A stretch of DNA of 64,000 nt from Ulota crispa (Eukaryota; Streptophyta; Bryopsida; Orthotrichales; Orthotrichaceae), in assembly GCA_963920765.1 (NCBI GenBank), contig OY987243.1:29449060-29513059 (forward strand), read 5' to 3'. This document shows, piece after piece, positions 1 to 12,451 of the stretch (its first letter is position 1; each line of letters begins with the position of its first letter). The position numbers and the translations under genes are program-made. The notes under the pieces were generated by a model that had not been told where the DNA came from, did not search any database, and worked only from the letters and a program-made list of their open reading frames with translations.

Positions 1-809
1 GAGTTAAGCCATTAAAAACAAGGCGATCAGAATGTGGTCAATTTTAGTGTGTTTTTAAAACCCTCGTCGTTAATGGGTTAAGAAATATTAATTATTTATC
101 TTGGATGTGATGAACGTTGCAGTAATAAAATAATAATGGCAAGAGCCCCAAGCCCATAATCCATCTTGCATGGGTAGTGGCAAGGACTTTTTTTGTTTTT
201 TCATTGTTAAAGTGACACACAACCGGAAAAGCATGCAAGAAGAGGAATTTTTGGGTAGAATCATCCACATCAAATACGTATTCATTTAAAAAATTAGCTA
301 TTATTAACAACTTTCATCCAAATATTGGCATACCTGATTATCTGAGGGCTTTGGCAATTTCATCCAGAGTTTCAACCAACTTCTTCTACTACTACGGTAT
401 CCATTAGTTTTAAAAAATGTGGCTCAATCCCACAAAACTTCTAATAAACTGTTTCACAATTATAAAAACAGTGAATACCACAATATGAAATATGAAATTT
501 TGGCCTTCCTTCCTCCGCTTTGGATATAGGGATTAGTGGATCAACATCATAAAAAAAGTGTCTCAAGTTGCCGTCACCTAAATAAATAAATATTAAAACA
601 TATTGTAATAGAAAATGGATGGCAAACTTTGCATATAAAACTCTTTTTTGCTTGTGAAATCCAAAGATTGTTTTCAATTTTGAATTCGCATAAAGCAAAT
701 TCATCATGTATGATAATTAAAGACCATCTTTATTTACTTAGTAATTTTTTTTTAGCCACATGAACTACCTCATAAAGATCACATTTGGGATCAACGTCAA
801 AATGAGATA
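1..809. other. AT-rich sequence, nothing identified
   Basis: Short frames only, no domain or clear repeat border. Confidence 0.4.
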
Positions 810-1135
810 AGGTAAGAGGCTTGCACTCCGTTAGGGCAGTAATACCGCTCACCTCCCCAAATGAACTCCACATGTACATGTTTTATTCATAGCCTTTCAA
901 AAATGTATAGCGGGTGTACATTTGAGGAAGTGATCCATTTTAGAGCCCTATGACCTTTCCACTTCAAAATTCCATAACTAATTCCACATTGCTCTGAAAA
1001 ATACAAATAAACTTGAGTTAGATGCCAATTTCTCTTGTCTTTCAAGGAAAATTTATTGAAAAATATATTAAGAAGTTCCACCTCCCCAAAATTCAATTTC
1101 AACTCTTAGATGGTTGGTTTACAAGCCTCTTACCT
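810..1135. mobile_element. AGGTA-ended MITE, family M
   Basis: 326 bp, ends aggtaagaggcttg..caagcctcttacct, flanked by TA on both sides. Related to 49267-49591 (shared interior with ctttcaaggaaaatttattg and its counterpart). Confidence 0.75.
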
Positions 1136-1137
1136 TA

Positions 1138-2270
1138 AGGTTTTGGTAAAAACCACACTAAATATTGTATTTAGGTTGCCTTATATTAAGTTGTTTTATC
1201 CTAAAATTTTATCTCATGACTCACTGCTTGTCCCTTGGAGGCGCATACTAGGATTTTACATGGTTTACAACCTGAATGCAAAGAACTTGTTTTTTGCAAC
1301 TTTGTTGTTGTTGCCATGCCTTTTAAAAATTGCATATTGCAATAACTATTGATAAAAATACTATAATATTAGTAAGTATCTCTATATAGTGTAAAATGTA
1401 ATGAAATTAGTGTGAGGCAACTAGGGTCTAGGAAATATTTGAGATTTTTTGGTAGATTTCCTTCAATTCCTGTATTGAACCGGTTTATCAAGGAGCTTTA
1501 TTGATTATTCTCTCTATTTCATACTATAAGTGAATTGTTTAAAGGATTTTGACCAATTTTTAACCAAATTTTATGAATTGCAAACGATTTTTTCTCATTT
1601 TGATCTGCTAGCATTGAACTAGCGGTCGGTTCTTCCCAGACCTTGTTTAGTGTAGCCAAAAGAAACAAATAAATTTGGACAAAAGCAGTAACTTACAAGC
1701 AAACTCTGCCAGATTACTGCTTACAGTCCTCTGTCATGGCAAAGACTTTCCCCTAACAAACCCACAAAGTCGCCACAGTCAATCCTGACCCCCCAGACTT
1801 TCCATAACAAGCAAAACAAATCAATCTCTGTTTGCAAAACCATAAACACTTATTGTTCAGTATAAACAATTATTTATTAAAACGTGCTCAATTGAAGCAG
1901 AGGGCCCTATTCACCCAAATTATAGGGCTTTTTCTTGCATAGTACAGTAGATTAGATATTTAGAATGCAGTGGAAAGGCGCCACGTGTCAAATCAGTTCA
2001 CAGACAACAACACACTTTCTTGTAAAAAAAAGACATGATATTGAATCTTGTAAATCAAGTATGGGTATTCCTGAAATTCATGGGCTATTTGGGGTCAACA
2101 TTTGTTAATTGTCACCTTTTCCAATAAGTAATGCTACAATCTTTGTTTTATTTGGAAAATTAATTTGGTAGGCGCAACTATAGTTCCCTTATTTTTATTG
2201 ATTCATAAAAGCATATACTCACAATGAATTTAAGCAAAAATAAAATAAATGTCACGCATTACAAGATACT
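1138..2270. other. no gene seen
   Basis: AT-rich. A slightly GC-richer piece at 1620-2010 holds a CACGTG at about 1982, but no supported gene. Confidence 0.35.
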
Positions 2271-2392
2271 CGTATGTTCACACTTGGTGTTGAGAATGGT
2301 AGTAGTTAAGGAAAATTAGATGCATTTGGACACAACTTTAGATTGCATTCATATTGTTAATACCCCTCCTAACATCAAGTGTGAACATACCC
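2271..2392. mobile_element. short MITE with GTATGTTCACACTTG ends
   Basis: Ends gtatgttcacacttggtgtt and acatcaagtgtgaacatac are inverted. A lone right end with atattgctaatatctccc recurs at about 18720-18770. Exact borders uncertain. Confidence 0.5.
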
Positions 2393-3097
2393 TAATGCTT
2401 GAGTTATAAAATAGACTCTTTTTAACTCTTCTAAAATGGTGAATTTTTTTCTTTCAAAAACAATTCTTATGAAAATTATGTATGCCTTACAAATTGTGCA
2501 AAAAAGGGTCTCATGTGGTTGGAAATTGGAAGTAAGTTGAAAATAAATGCAAAATAAAATTCAAAAATAACAATCTTCATGTTCAGTGCTAGAAAAGAAC
2601 ATTTTGTGGAATCACAAAGTGGAAGGAAATAAAAAAATTCATATGTATCAAAATTTTGAACTCAAAAGTTATCCACTCATTTGTATTTGATTTAGTCTTA
2701 TCTTTTCAAAATTTCATGTGTAAATGATTTGAAGAACCAACGTCATGTTTTTCTGAGAATTATTAGGCCACTTAGATTTGGGAGGTTTTGCACTAGTGAC
2801 AACAAAGATATACTCAAATAGTTGAAGGAGACATAGTGAAGCCGACAACTTGTATTTGCAAACATTCATGTCCTAGATTTTATTTTGCCTCTAGTGTTCG
2901 TAATATAAGTGAAAGGATGATCATGAACTTGACTCCAGGATGTTAGTAGCAGAAAATGTACAAACTATGTGAGAAACATTACAGCGTGGATTTCGTTTTC
3001 CAAATTTACAAATTAGAAATTGTCTAGATATATGATAGGGTAGTCAAAATATATAGGAAAAGGTGTTTTTCATTTACCACAATAAGAAAAAGACACA

Positions 3098-3643
3098 TTA
3101 ACCCCTAAATACCCAAGGGGTAAGGGCAAAACATAAATGCATTCAAAAAAATTACTCTGCTAACTTTAATGAAGTTTGTTTCAAAAAAGAAAATAAGAAT
3201 CATGATGTTTAGTAATTATCCAAATGATCAAATCTTCAAAAAAGTTTTGTACTCTTATTTAATGAATTTAGAAGCATTTACCATTTAATATTCACCAAAA
3301 TTACAAATTTTACTCATAGATTTCAAAATTTGGTATGATTGGTTAAAAATAAACATTCTATCCTAAACTTCAAGAATGCTATCTTTTGAAAGGATGGAAC
3401 ATCATTAATTTCCTGAAATAGTAAATTCTACAACGCTAGCAAATATTGAAGTGTTTGTTTTTGAAAAATTCTCCTTGGAGGAGTTTAACTTGGATTGACA
3501 TGATTCAAGTTAAGTTGGAAAGTAGACTTAATTTTCTATTAAAGAAAATAATGTTTTTTTGAAAAACTTTTTTTTTGTCTCAGGCAGCCTGAAAAAAAAT
3601 AGGTAGCAACTAGAAAATGGTCGATTGGGTGCTTAGGGGTTAA
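3098..3643. mobile_element. TTAA element, single copy
   Basis: 546 bp. Left ttaacccctaaatacccaag, right gattgggtgcttaggggttaa, TTAA at both ends. Interior AT-rich, no coding seen. Confidence 0.65.
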
Positions 3644-4429
3644 AGTAAATTCAAATGCCAAAAAATATATACATATAAGGTCCAATAAAACATCCTTATC
3701 TCTCATGAATACCTGAACTTTTCAAAGAGTAACCTTTCAAGGAACTTATACTCATAAGTTCATTTAATATTATTGGAGGAAGGGGGTGTTTTTTGAGAAG
3801 AGGATATTCCTTAGGTTTTGACCTTTGAGGGATTAGGTAAGACATGTGCAACTATAGCTTTCTAAAAATATATATTTACATTATTTTATAAAAGAAAAAG
3901 TGTACTTGGTCAAGTGTAAGAGATGGGATTAGTGCATTTAAATTGCTCGTAAATTAATAGCAAGAATGCCAATTTCAGTGGTAGTAAACGGTAAGAGTAG
4001 GGCATCTTCAGTAGTGGCTTGGCATTAGGGACCTGTACCAGTATCGCTGGGAATTATGTTTTAAATGTGTCTTTCCAAATTGGGTTAAAAAAAGAGCTTG
4101 GAATTAACGTTTTTGAAAAAAATCGAAGGCTATGCAAAACAAAACTCTTCATACCTCTACCCAAATTTTGCATGTCGGTCTTCTTCTCAACGGGATCCTT
4201 CATGATTAGTCACGACCTGCAATTAGCTTGTTCACAAAAATAGACTTTTAATGTATATGATACAAATCTAGGAAACCAAAACCTATTTCTAAAATATTTT
4301 TCTTTTATGCAAGCTATTCAAAATGCCTAGATTTGCTCAAAGATGAGATTTCTTTTTTTCAATAATGATGAGAATTGCACAAAACAAAGTTTGGTATAAA
4401 AGGGTACACAGATTTGTAACGAGAAATCA

Positions 4430-5071
4430 TTAGCCCCTAAATGCCCAAGGGCTCTTTTGAGCTTCTAGGAGTTTGCTTTAAATTGAACAAAGAGCCAACA
4501 TTTTGATAACTTGTATTGATTTTTGTAAAATTGTAACTGTACAAATTCAAACTAGATATGTTAGAGATCACATAGGGAAAAAAACACAACAACATCACCT
4601 ATAGATTGAAAGATTATAATGTTTGATCAAGAGGGTGTTAAAATTGTGAAAATGACTTTAAGTTTTTTAATCCTCCTTTTGCTTGTCAAATCTATAAAAA
4701 TGGTAACAAAAAAAATATTATGTTAAAGGACATAACATACATAACTTCAATCAGTTTTTGGCTTTTCAAGATCTTTTCTATTATTTTTTGAAATGAATTT
4801 CTAGTGTAATTTTTCTCTAAGATCTAGTGTATTTGAGGCTCATTTCCAAGAGATCTCAACATCAAGAAAGTCAAGATTGCAATGGACACCTTTGCACAAA
4901 ATCTTGAATAGAAAAATCACAATTAATCATTTTCAAAATCAAATTTTTGATGCCAAAATTAAATTTGAAAAAGAATATATCAAAAAAACAAACTACTTAA
5001 ATAGCAACTTAGTTTGGTTTTATTGAACTTCAAAATGTTGTTGACACCAAAATGTGGTGCCTTGGGCATTA
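4430..5071. mobile_element. TTAA element, family A, eroded ends
   Basis: Interior matches 43031-43663 along its length (tttgcttt, cttgtattgatttttgt, tgttgacacc). Left TTAA has become TTAG and the right end has lost its terminal bases. Confidence 0.65.
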
Positions 5072-5665
5072 AATAGAGTTTGGTAAAAAATCTTAAATCT
5101 CTACAAGAGCCTAATGAATATGGAAACAAACCATTTTTTGTTTTTTTTCTCCTTAGAAAGGATCCAGCCGGATGGTAGGGGGTGAGAAAGTCATATTGAA
5201 CTTGGAATGATATTTCACTATGTGGATTGAGAACCGTAGTTCCAAGGTTTATTCTGGTTAGTATTATTTTGGTTACACCATTGGCCACGGGACACGCATC
5301 CTTTGATGCATGCAGATAAGGAAAAGATGACTGGAGAATCATCCACGAATGCACATTCATCCATACATCACTTGTTGTTAATGGAAATTCATCCAAATGT
5401 TGGCAAACCTAATATATTTTAAAAAAAAGGAATTGGGCACTTTCAAGTATCAACCATTTTCCCACATAATTTTGTTGGTTTTAACCTCTAACTTTTGTTT
5501 GTTCTGTCTTCGCAATTGCCAAAAAGTATGACCGTAGTAATAACATCCTTTTAGAGGATTTAGAGTTTTTGTTTATTTCGCCATATGATTCCAAAGTCAA
5601 TTTGGTTTTGTAGTTTTTTCAAACCTTGGATCCATATTGTTAACAAATCACTATTGAAAAAATGA

Positions 5666-6318
5666 AGCCTCCCCTCACCGCCCATGGTATTTTTGAGTAT
5701 CTCAAAATTTGCTTGAAAGCGGACAAAATGTCAGCATTTTGATCAATCATATCAATTTTTTTTTAAAGAGCAACCGTACAAATTCAAAGTAGACATGTTA
5801 TAGATCACATAGGAAAAGAAATCACAACAATATCACTTGTGGATTGAAAGATTATAATGTTTGATCATGAGGGTGTTGAAACTGCAAAAGTGATTTGAAA
5901 TCTTTCAATCTTTTTTTGCATCTCGAACCTGAAATTGAGGGTACCAAAAAATACAAGTATGTAAAGTATAACATGCGTAACCCCAATCAATTTACGACTT
6001 CTGAGAATCTATTCTACAATTTTTTAAATTGAATTTTAATGTGATTTTTTCTCCAAGTTGTAGTGTACTTGAGGCTCACTTCCAAGAGCCTTCAACAATA
6101 GAAAGTGAAGATTTACAATGGACACCCTTGCACAAAATCTTGAATAGACAAATTGCTTCAATTCATTTTCAAAATCAGACTCCTAATGCAGTAACTAGAC
6201 TTCAATAAGAATTTAGCAATAATAATAATCACTAAAAAAAATCTTGAAAAAAGGTCGTGCTTTTGCAAATAAAATTTAGAGGGGCCCAATTTGGGCTCCT
6301 TGGGCACTGAGGGGTTAA
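5666..6318. mobile_element. TTAA element, family A, eroded left end
   Basis: Interior again matches the family (gatcacataggaaaagaaa, acaatatcacttgtggattg). Right end intact, ggcactgaggggttaa. The left end is recognisable only by alignment. Confidence 0.55.
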
Positions 6319-6472
6319 ATACTTGAGTAATGCTTGAATGAGGGAAACTAAATTTGGATGCTTATAAGTCCAAATCAAGTACTTGTATGACTTGCCCATT
6401 TTAGAGTGAAGTTGCATAAGTGTGTTGAAACTTGAAAGTGAGAAAAAATGTCAAACCAATTGGACCCATCTA

Positions 6473-6706
6473 TTAACTCTTAAATGACCATAGGGCATAG
6501 TATATACGCTAACATGTAATTGTCATTTGCTACCAATAAGAAATTTTAATTTGGGATCTCAAGTAGCTCACTAGAACCGCATTGATCTATTCTCCAACTT
6601 CTTTATTGGTCTCAAATGTAGTAAAGGTGTGGATCCATTCCAAACACAAGAAAAATACCCCGTATTGTACTAGTCGCAAAGGGCCTTTTGGTCGTTTAAG
6701 GGTTAA
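6473..6706. mobile_element. TTAA element, family B
   Basis: 234 bp with TTAA at both ends. Left ttaactcttaaatgaccat, right ggtcgtttaagggttaa. Its right TTAA is also the left TTAA of the next element. Confidence 0.8.
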
Positions 6707-7970
6707 CCTAAGGTAGGAGCACCCATAAACGTCAAACTAAGGGTTTTGAACATGATGACTATTAATAAACAACTAGCAAATTATAGGATCCTATTAGGAA
6801 CAGAAAAAAAATGAGTTTACACTTTTGAATGTATTATTTGGATATTGTGAGAATAAGTTGTGAATTTTTAAAGAGCAAACTGCCATTGCACCTATAAACA
6901 CTTTTAAGAATTCATGTTCACATGTTGTACATTCTTGTCATTACATCTATTCACTTCCACAAATTTTCCAAGATTTCAAAAAGTGACGGTTATGGGGACA
7001 TTGACACTTATGGGTGCTCCTACCTTAAAGGACTCACTTGAGCCCTTTTTTGGAAAAACTTATTGAAAAATTGCCACTTCTAGGGCAATGAATAGAAACG
7101 TTAAAAAAATGCTTTTTTGAAAGTTCAACCGTAGGATATTACCCTAGATTATGGGAGATATTTGTGGGAAATAAATCAGCTCATTCTAGATGTAGAAAAA
7201 TGGGATATTGAAGTCTAATTTGACAAAAAAAAGTTTTTCCCCTACGGCCCCAAAATTTCAGAAGCCTTTGACCATTTTATAGCAAACAAATTGCTCTACG
7301 AAAAGTTGAGGTTTAATTTCTCCATGTAAAAGACCAAGCTAGGTATATATTGGAGAAATTTCAGATCAATTGGAGGTGTACAACATACTCCAAAAAATCT
7401 TTGAATGCTAGAAGGTTATGATATTTGCAAAAATACTAGGCAAAATTAGAGGCTTTACATAAGATTCAAAAATTTTAATCACATTGATCAAATTGGTAAA
7501 AACCAAGGATTCTTAGCCTACCACAACTTGGGAAAAATATAAATAAAAAAACAAATACCAAAACTACTCAAAAAATCAAAGCACCAAATTTTACAAGGGG
7601 CAAAAGGAATGGGGGTTTGTGAGTCCCCCAAGATGGGCACCTTCCAGTCCACTCTCCTTTGCCCAAGTGTTTGTACTCCACACCTTGTGCCCATAGGGGC
7701 TAACCCTCTTTGGAGTCAAGTCAGTCAACATCCACTTATAAAGAAGAGGCCATGTCTAAAGTCCCAAACTACCCTTCCCCCCTAATTTTGAAATTCTTGC
7801 ATAACTTCTATATTGAATGTTAGAATGAAGAAAAAATTAGATACCACTTTGATCTTTAAATTCCCCATCTTCCATGAAGATTTCAAAAAAGTACAAAAAC
7901 TGGTTTAGCCATAGATACATGCCCAAAATCCCATTTGTTCCCCAAGGGACAACAATCCTTTTGGGGTTAA
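6703..7970. mobile_element. TTAA element, family E, split by a nested MITE
   Basis: Left end ttaaccta is interrupted at 6711-7025 and resumes as aaaggactcacttgagccc; right end ccttttggggttaa. Interior matches the other E copies (caattggaggtgtacaacat). It has the empty site gaggtttaatttctcc at 7309-7324 where copy 20176 holds a nested element. Confidence 0.7.
6711..7025. mobile_element. AGGTA-ended MITE, family C, inside a TTAA-element end
   Basis: 315 bp, ends aggtaggagcacccataa..ttatgggtgctcctacct, TA on both sides. It sits in the CCTAAAGG of the family E terminus. Confidence 0.8.
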
Positions 7971-8116
7971 AAGCAATTTATTTCTTAATTTGTACAAGGT
8001 GGTTTTAAAATTTTGTTATTTGAACTTCAAAGGGTGGACTTTGAAGGGAGCCTATATACCCACCCATGTGTCTACAATCACAAGAATCCACCAACATTCC
8101 ATCCATCAAAGATTGC

Positions 8117-8358
8117 TTAACCCTTAAAGGACGAGGCTACTATTATACATACTGTGTATGCTGCTCTATAACTAGCATTTACTAGCAACAAAAAGTTTTA
8201 CTTTGGGATCTTGACTACCTTCCTAGAATAGTATTGATCTATATTCTAACTTCTTTGTTGATCTCAAATGTAACAAAGGTGTGGATGCACTCCAAATACA
8301 AGAAAAATACACCATATTGTACTAGTTGCAAAGGGCTGCCTTATACTTTAGGGGTTAA
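8117..8358. mobile_element. TTAA element, family B
   Basis: 242 bp, left ttaacccttaaaggacgagg, right atactttaggggttaa. Shares its right TTAA with the element that follows. Confidence 0.8.
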
Positions 8359-9298
8359 CCCCTAAAGAATCAAGCAGCATTTTCACCAAAAACTCTCCAA
8401 AATTACCATTTTTAGAGCATCAACCAAATTTGAAAACTTTTTTTTTGTTTTTTGTTTTTTGCATATGGGATCTTGTAGTATGATAGTTTTAGAAGATTTG
8501 GAAAAAAATTCAAAATTTCCCACAGAATGGATTGGAAGATATAATGGTTTGAATATTTAGAAATGTCTTGTCAAAAATTGGGCAGCTATCCTTCAGAATG
8601 TTAAACTCCTAAGGGAAAAATGTTGTGTGGGTGGTGCTTCTCTAGATTCTATATTCCACCTAAGTAGGGTACATGCCAAAAAAAAATTTGAATCAATCGG
8701 AATTATACAACAATCCAACATATGGGAAAAAAAAGTAAATTAGAAGAAGTAGAGAATGATTAATAACACAAAATTGCTAAGAATTTCATTATGGAAATGA
8801 AAAATGCCAACCCCAACAGTTGCAATGTTGTGGTAAACAATTTACATAATTTGGCTCTTTTTTTTCCAAAATAATGAAAATTGAGTAAAACAAAGGACTT
8901 CAAAGTTTATTTTAGAGTACAAAATCCTGAATTGCTTGCAAGGAGCAAACCAAAACTCCTCATAACTTTCATCTCATTGATCAAAATGGAATGATTGAAA
9001 GCTTTCCACATTTGCATAAATCTCCTTAACCAATTTTATTATTATTTTTAAATATTGAAAAAAGCGATTTTAAAAATTTGCCTAAGCTGCACGCCAAAAG
9101 AAAAAACAACATATTAGGCCATATCTTCTTATTCTTACTTCCAAATGTTAGGAAATTTAATGCATATGAAAGATAAAACCTTGTTCCCACATTTTAATAA
9201 GATTTTAGCCTCAAATATGAAAATACCCAATCACAAGTACCTACCCAAAATTGCTATGTTGCTATAAAAGGGGGGGGGCTTGGTTCTTTAGGGGTTAA
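8355..9298. mobile_element. TTAA element, family D
   Basis: 944 bp, left ttaacccctaaagaatcaag, right cttggttctttaggggttaa, preceded by a run of nine G. Interior AT-rich, no coding seen. Confidence 0.75.
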
Positions 9299-11293
9299 AA
9301 CTAGAAAAAAAAAAAAATGGCCTCAACCCATTATGCCGTCCTTTAGGAGTGAAGGCAGCCAGTATCGAGGTAAGATTTTGCCGGAAACTCAGCAAAGAAG
9401 TACCGGGCATCCGTCCTAGAGGGGGGCAACTAACTTACTAATTTACCAAGGCCAAGATGTTTCCTCACCAGGGAGACCATTCATTCAAGTGGTGAAATCT
9501 AGAAATCTAGATCACATTGGAAGCCAAATAGATTCCAGACAAAGCTAGTTGAAGGAAGAAAGAGAGAGCTTGTACCTTTCCTACCATACTACCTTATCAT
9601 CAACTGACTGGTACTGTAATTTTAATTTTTCCATGGCATGCAGAATGATTACAAGCAGGGCAGGGCAGACTGCCGCACCAGTACACGACCATTCCAGTAC
9701 AAAAACTTAAAACACTTTGCTTAAGCGCTAAGCATCGTGCTTACAGGTCACAAAAAGCATGAACCCCGGTGTGTGTGGCCTGACACTCTCGGCATGGCAC
9801 TCAACAAAGGTACAGTGATAACCACAGCAACTACAGTAACAACAACTACAGTAACCACAGTTACTACCTACACCAAATAGTGCATTCTGGTTGCCATACT
9901 TTGGCAAAGTTACCTCACACCTCACCCTTAGATCAAGTGGAGCATGCAACGCTTTTTATGCTACAGTAGTTCTTGGTTCTGTGTGAATTTCAAGCTTCCT
10001 TATTCCCTGGCTTGTTGCGTCCAACCTTTGCTTACTTCCTTCATTGTTTGTAATCGTGGTAAGAATTTAGTATTAGGCAACCTAAATGCATTATTTGATG
10101 TAATTTCCACAATTTCCAGTCACATAGAAAATCAGCGGTTCGTGAGGGCAGGGGTAGCGCCACACTAGACGCACACTTGGTGACGTGGCTTGGCATTTCG
10201 AACTCGTGTTCCCCTGCAAGCAACACTGTAACATTCTGCCACCAAACTCTGTGGGAAACTGGAGATGAGGAGGTCTATATTTAACTTCGGTCCTCGACGA
10301 CCGAGACTGATAATGAGAGCGCCGCTTTTGTATTTTTGTGAGTGAGTGCCTTGTGAGTAGTGACCCCACCTCACCCCTCGAATAAACTCGTCGGAATAGA
10401 AACACCTATTGGAGATATTCCGTGATTCACATAGAAAATCCTGAGATTTTATTCAACAAAAAATTATTTGCTGGTTTATTGGTTTATTGGATTGTTATAT
10501 GGTTATTTCGGAGAATGGAGGCGATGATGCGTGCGAGGAGTCCTTGAGTTGAGAGCTTGCTTCCGAATTGTCATACTTGTAGGCTTTGCACAAACCCTGG
10601 TTGTAGTTTTGTATCAATCTTGCTCGGGTCTCCAAGAGAATTCATTTAATTACGTTGCAAGGAGTAAGCTAGCTTGTAGATACTAAGTTCTAGTTGCTTG
10701 TGAGGTGACCTGTATATTCACCTTGAATTGTCGATTCCTGCAACTTTCCGGACAAGTGATCCCCTGTAGTTGTCGTTGTTGATGTTGCTCTTTTCGATCA
10801 AGGGGTTGTGTATAAACTGAAGCTGGCTGGTTGAATTTAGGCGGCTGAGCGCATCGTCGATCGGGTTAGAAGTTTTGAAACTGAAGGAGCAAGTGAGTGA
10901 CGGCTGGCGATCGACGTACTACACGATGCCTGGTGTGTGCAGGAATGCATTTATTTGAATTCTGGCTGAGTTATCAGGATTGGGACACTTCTAGTTTGTG
11001 GATTTGAATGTTGAGTGAACTGGTTTTGTAATTTGTCTGGTAGCTAGTTGGGTTATTAGGTGGAAGCTTGCAATACATTTTTTTGGGTAGTTTGTTGAAT
11101 TTAAACTGGTTTATTATCAGATTTGCTAGTTTGGTACTGATGGAACAGAAACTGGTAACAATGGTAACTACGTGGTTTTGGTTGTATGGGTTGTTTGTTG
11201 GAGCTTGACGGTGGTGACTGGTGGTGGTTTGGGTACGTGACAGGGTTGAATGTGAATCTGTCGAGTCTATCTGATCAGGCAAAAGATGTATGG
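9299..11293 (+). other. upstream region and probable 5'UTR/intron of the F-box gene
   Basis: No credible coding region seen. Base composition rises from about 9330 onward. A stretch at about 9809-9870 is a degenerate repeat of ACAGTAAC/ACTACAGTAAC. The segment 10960-11243 is T- and G-rich with stop codons and an acceptor-like end, so it is probably an intron in the leader. Confidence 0.4.
10274..10285 (+). promoter_or_regulatory. possible TATA box upstream of the F-box gene
   Basis: The TATA-like string tctatatttaac sits at the start of the GC-richer island leading into the F-box gene, about 1 kb ahead of the proposed ATG. That distance would need a long leader or a 5'UTR intron. Possible donors are at 10892 and acceptors at 10941 or 11243. 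Transcript data would decide. Confidence 0.25.
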
Positions 11294-12451
11294 ATGGACC
11301 CATCGCTCTGGGGGACGCTACCAGAGCCACTGATAGAGCTCATTCTAGCGCGCATGCCATTACCAGAGCTGCTACCAATGCGAGCCGTCTGCAAGAAGTG
11401 GAACACGCTCCTACACACAGACCGGTTCCTAACAAAGCAGCGCGCTCTCACAATGCAGTGCCCGGCATACGTTCTCACTCTGAACGAGCCCGCTACTTCG
11501 GCCTTCAGTTTCTTCCAGCAAGCAGGCCCTGAGCTCTACTACCTCCGCAACAGCACCCTCTACTGTCCAGTCGCCAAGAACTGGTTCAACATGTCACTCA
11601 ACTTCTTGCCCATCCACGACTACTACATCACATCAGTCGGAGGCGGATTGCTCTGCTTTGTGGGATACAAGGCCAAGGTCATCCATCGTGAGGTCGTGAT
11701 AGGCATCTCCAACCCGGCAACACGATCGTGGCGAGTTCTCCCCCAATGGGGAAACGCTAAAGCCTACACCAACTTACCAGTGTTCGTGGCTATGGTGGTG
11801 GACAACTTCACTAATTCCTACCGAGTTCTACTAATCGACCACGACAGGAGCGCCACGTGGACATACCAGTCGGCAAGTAAGGAATGGACAGAGGCAGACT
11901 CCGTTCCTCCTCGTCATACTTTTCCATATTACGATCGGTGTCCGAGTGCAGCCGTGGTGTCGAAATCGTCGGTTCTAGTGTGCGCCACTGAGTGTAAGAC
12001 GGGGATATCGACGTTCGACATGGACACTGGAATCTGGAACTCTTACCACGTCTTTCTCCCCGGGATGCACAGTAACGTGCATCTGGTGCAGCACCACGGG
12101 CGCATTTTCATGATCAGTCGCGTCATGAAGCAGAAGTATGAAGGCTCTGATCGCGTTCAAATCTCCGAGCTCGATCCCAATGGGCTCCGTATCACCACTG
12201 CTCTTGCGGATGTTCCGCTTGGTCCTTCTAAGCAGTTTTTGGACCATTTCAAGGTGTGTGGGTATAGTCGTCATGATGATGACGACTCTGAGGGGTTGTG
12301 TTTTATCTCGGTTACTACTGGTGAGCGCTGGCTGTATGATCTCGACGCTCGCTTCTGGCACATTCTGCCTAGTAGCCCCAGATGTAAAACTAAAAGCATG
12401 GCTGCTTATGGTGGGTTCAGCGTCCACTTGAGAGTGGACATCCAACCGTAA
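11294..12451 (+). CDS. F-box protein, At5g15710/At1g27340 (LCR)-like
   Basis: Predicted substrate-receptor subunit of an SCF (SKP1-cullin-F-box) ubiquitin ligase, 385 residues from this start. The F-box is at about residues 5-48 (LWGTLPEPLIELILARMPL, then AVCKKWNTLL), followed by a long C-terminal region of kelch/F-box-associated type with spaced Trp and Gly, e.g. ISNPATRSWRVLPQ. Intronless over the domains. I chose the ATG at 11294 because MDPSLWG lies just ahead of the F-box and the sequence just upstream is TG-rich and intron-like, with a possible acceptor (gtgacag) at 11237-11243. The same frame stays open back to an ATG at 11186, adding 36 residues (including SDQAKDVW), so an N-terminal extension or an upstream exon is possible. 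Its substrate cannot be read from sequence. Assignment to this F-box group is from remembered family motifs. Confidence 0.85.
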   Translation: MDPSLWGTLPEPLIELILARMPLPELLPMRAVCKKWNTLLHTDRFLTKQRALTMQCPAYVLTLNEPATSAFSFFQQAGPELYYLRNSTLYCPVAKNWFNMSLNFLPIHDYYITSVGGGLLCFVGYKAKVIHREVVIGISNPATRSWRVLPQWGNAKAYTNLPVFVAMVVDNFTNSYRVLLIDHDRSATWTYQSASKEWTEADSVPPRHTFPYYDRCPSAAVVSKSSVLVCATECKTGISTFDMDTGIWNSYHVFLPGMHSNVHLVQHHGRIFMISRVMKQKYEGSDRVQISELDPNGLRITTALADVPLGPSKQFLDHFKVCGYSRHDDDDSEGLCFISVTTGERWLYDLDARFWHILPSSPRCKTKSMAAYGGFSVHLRVDIQP

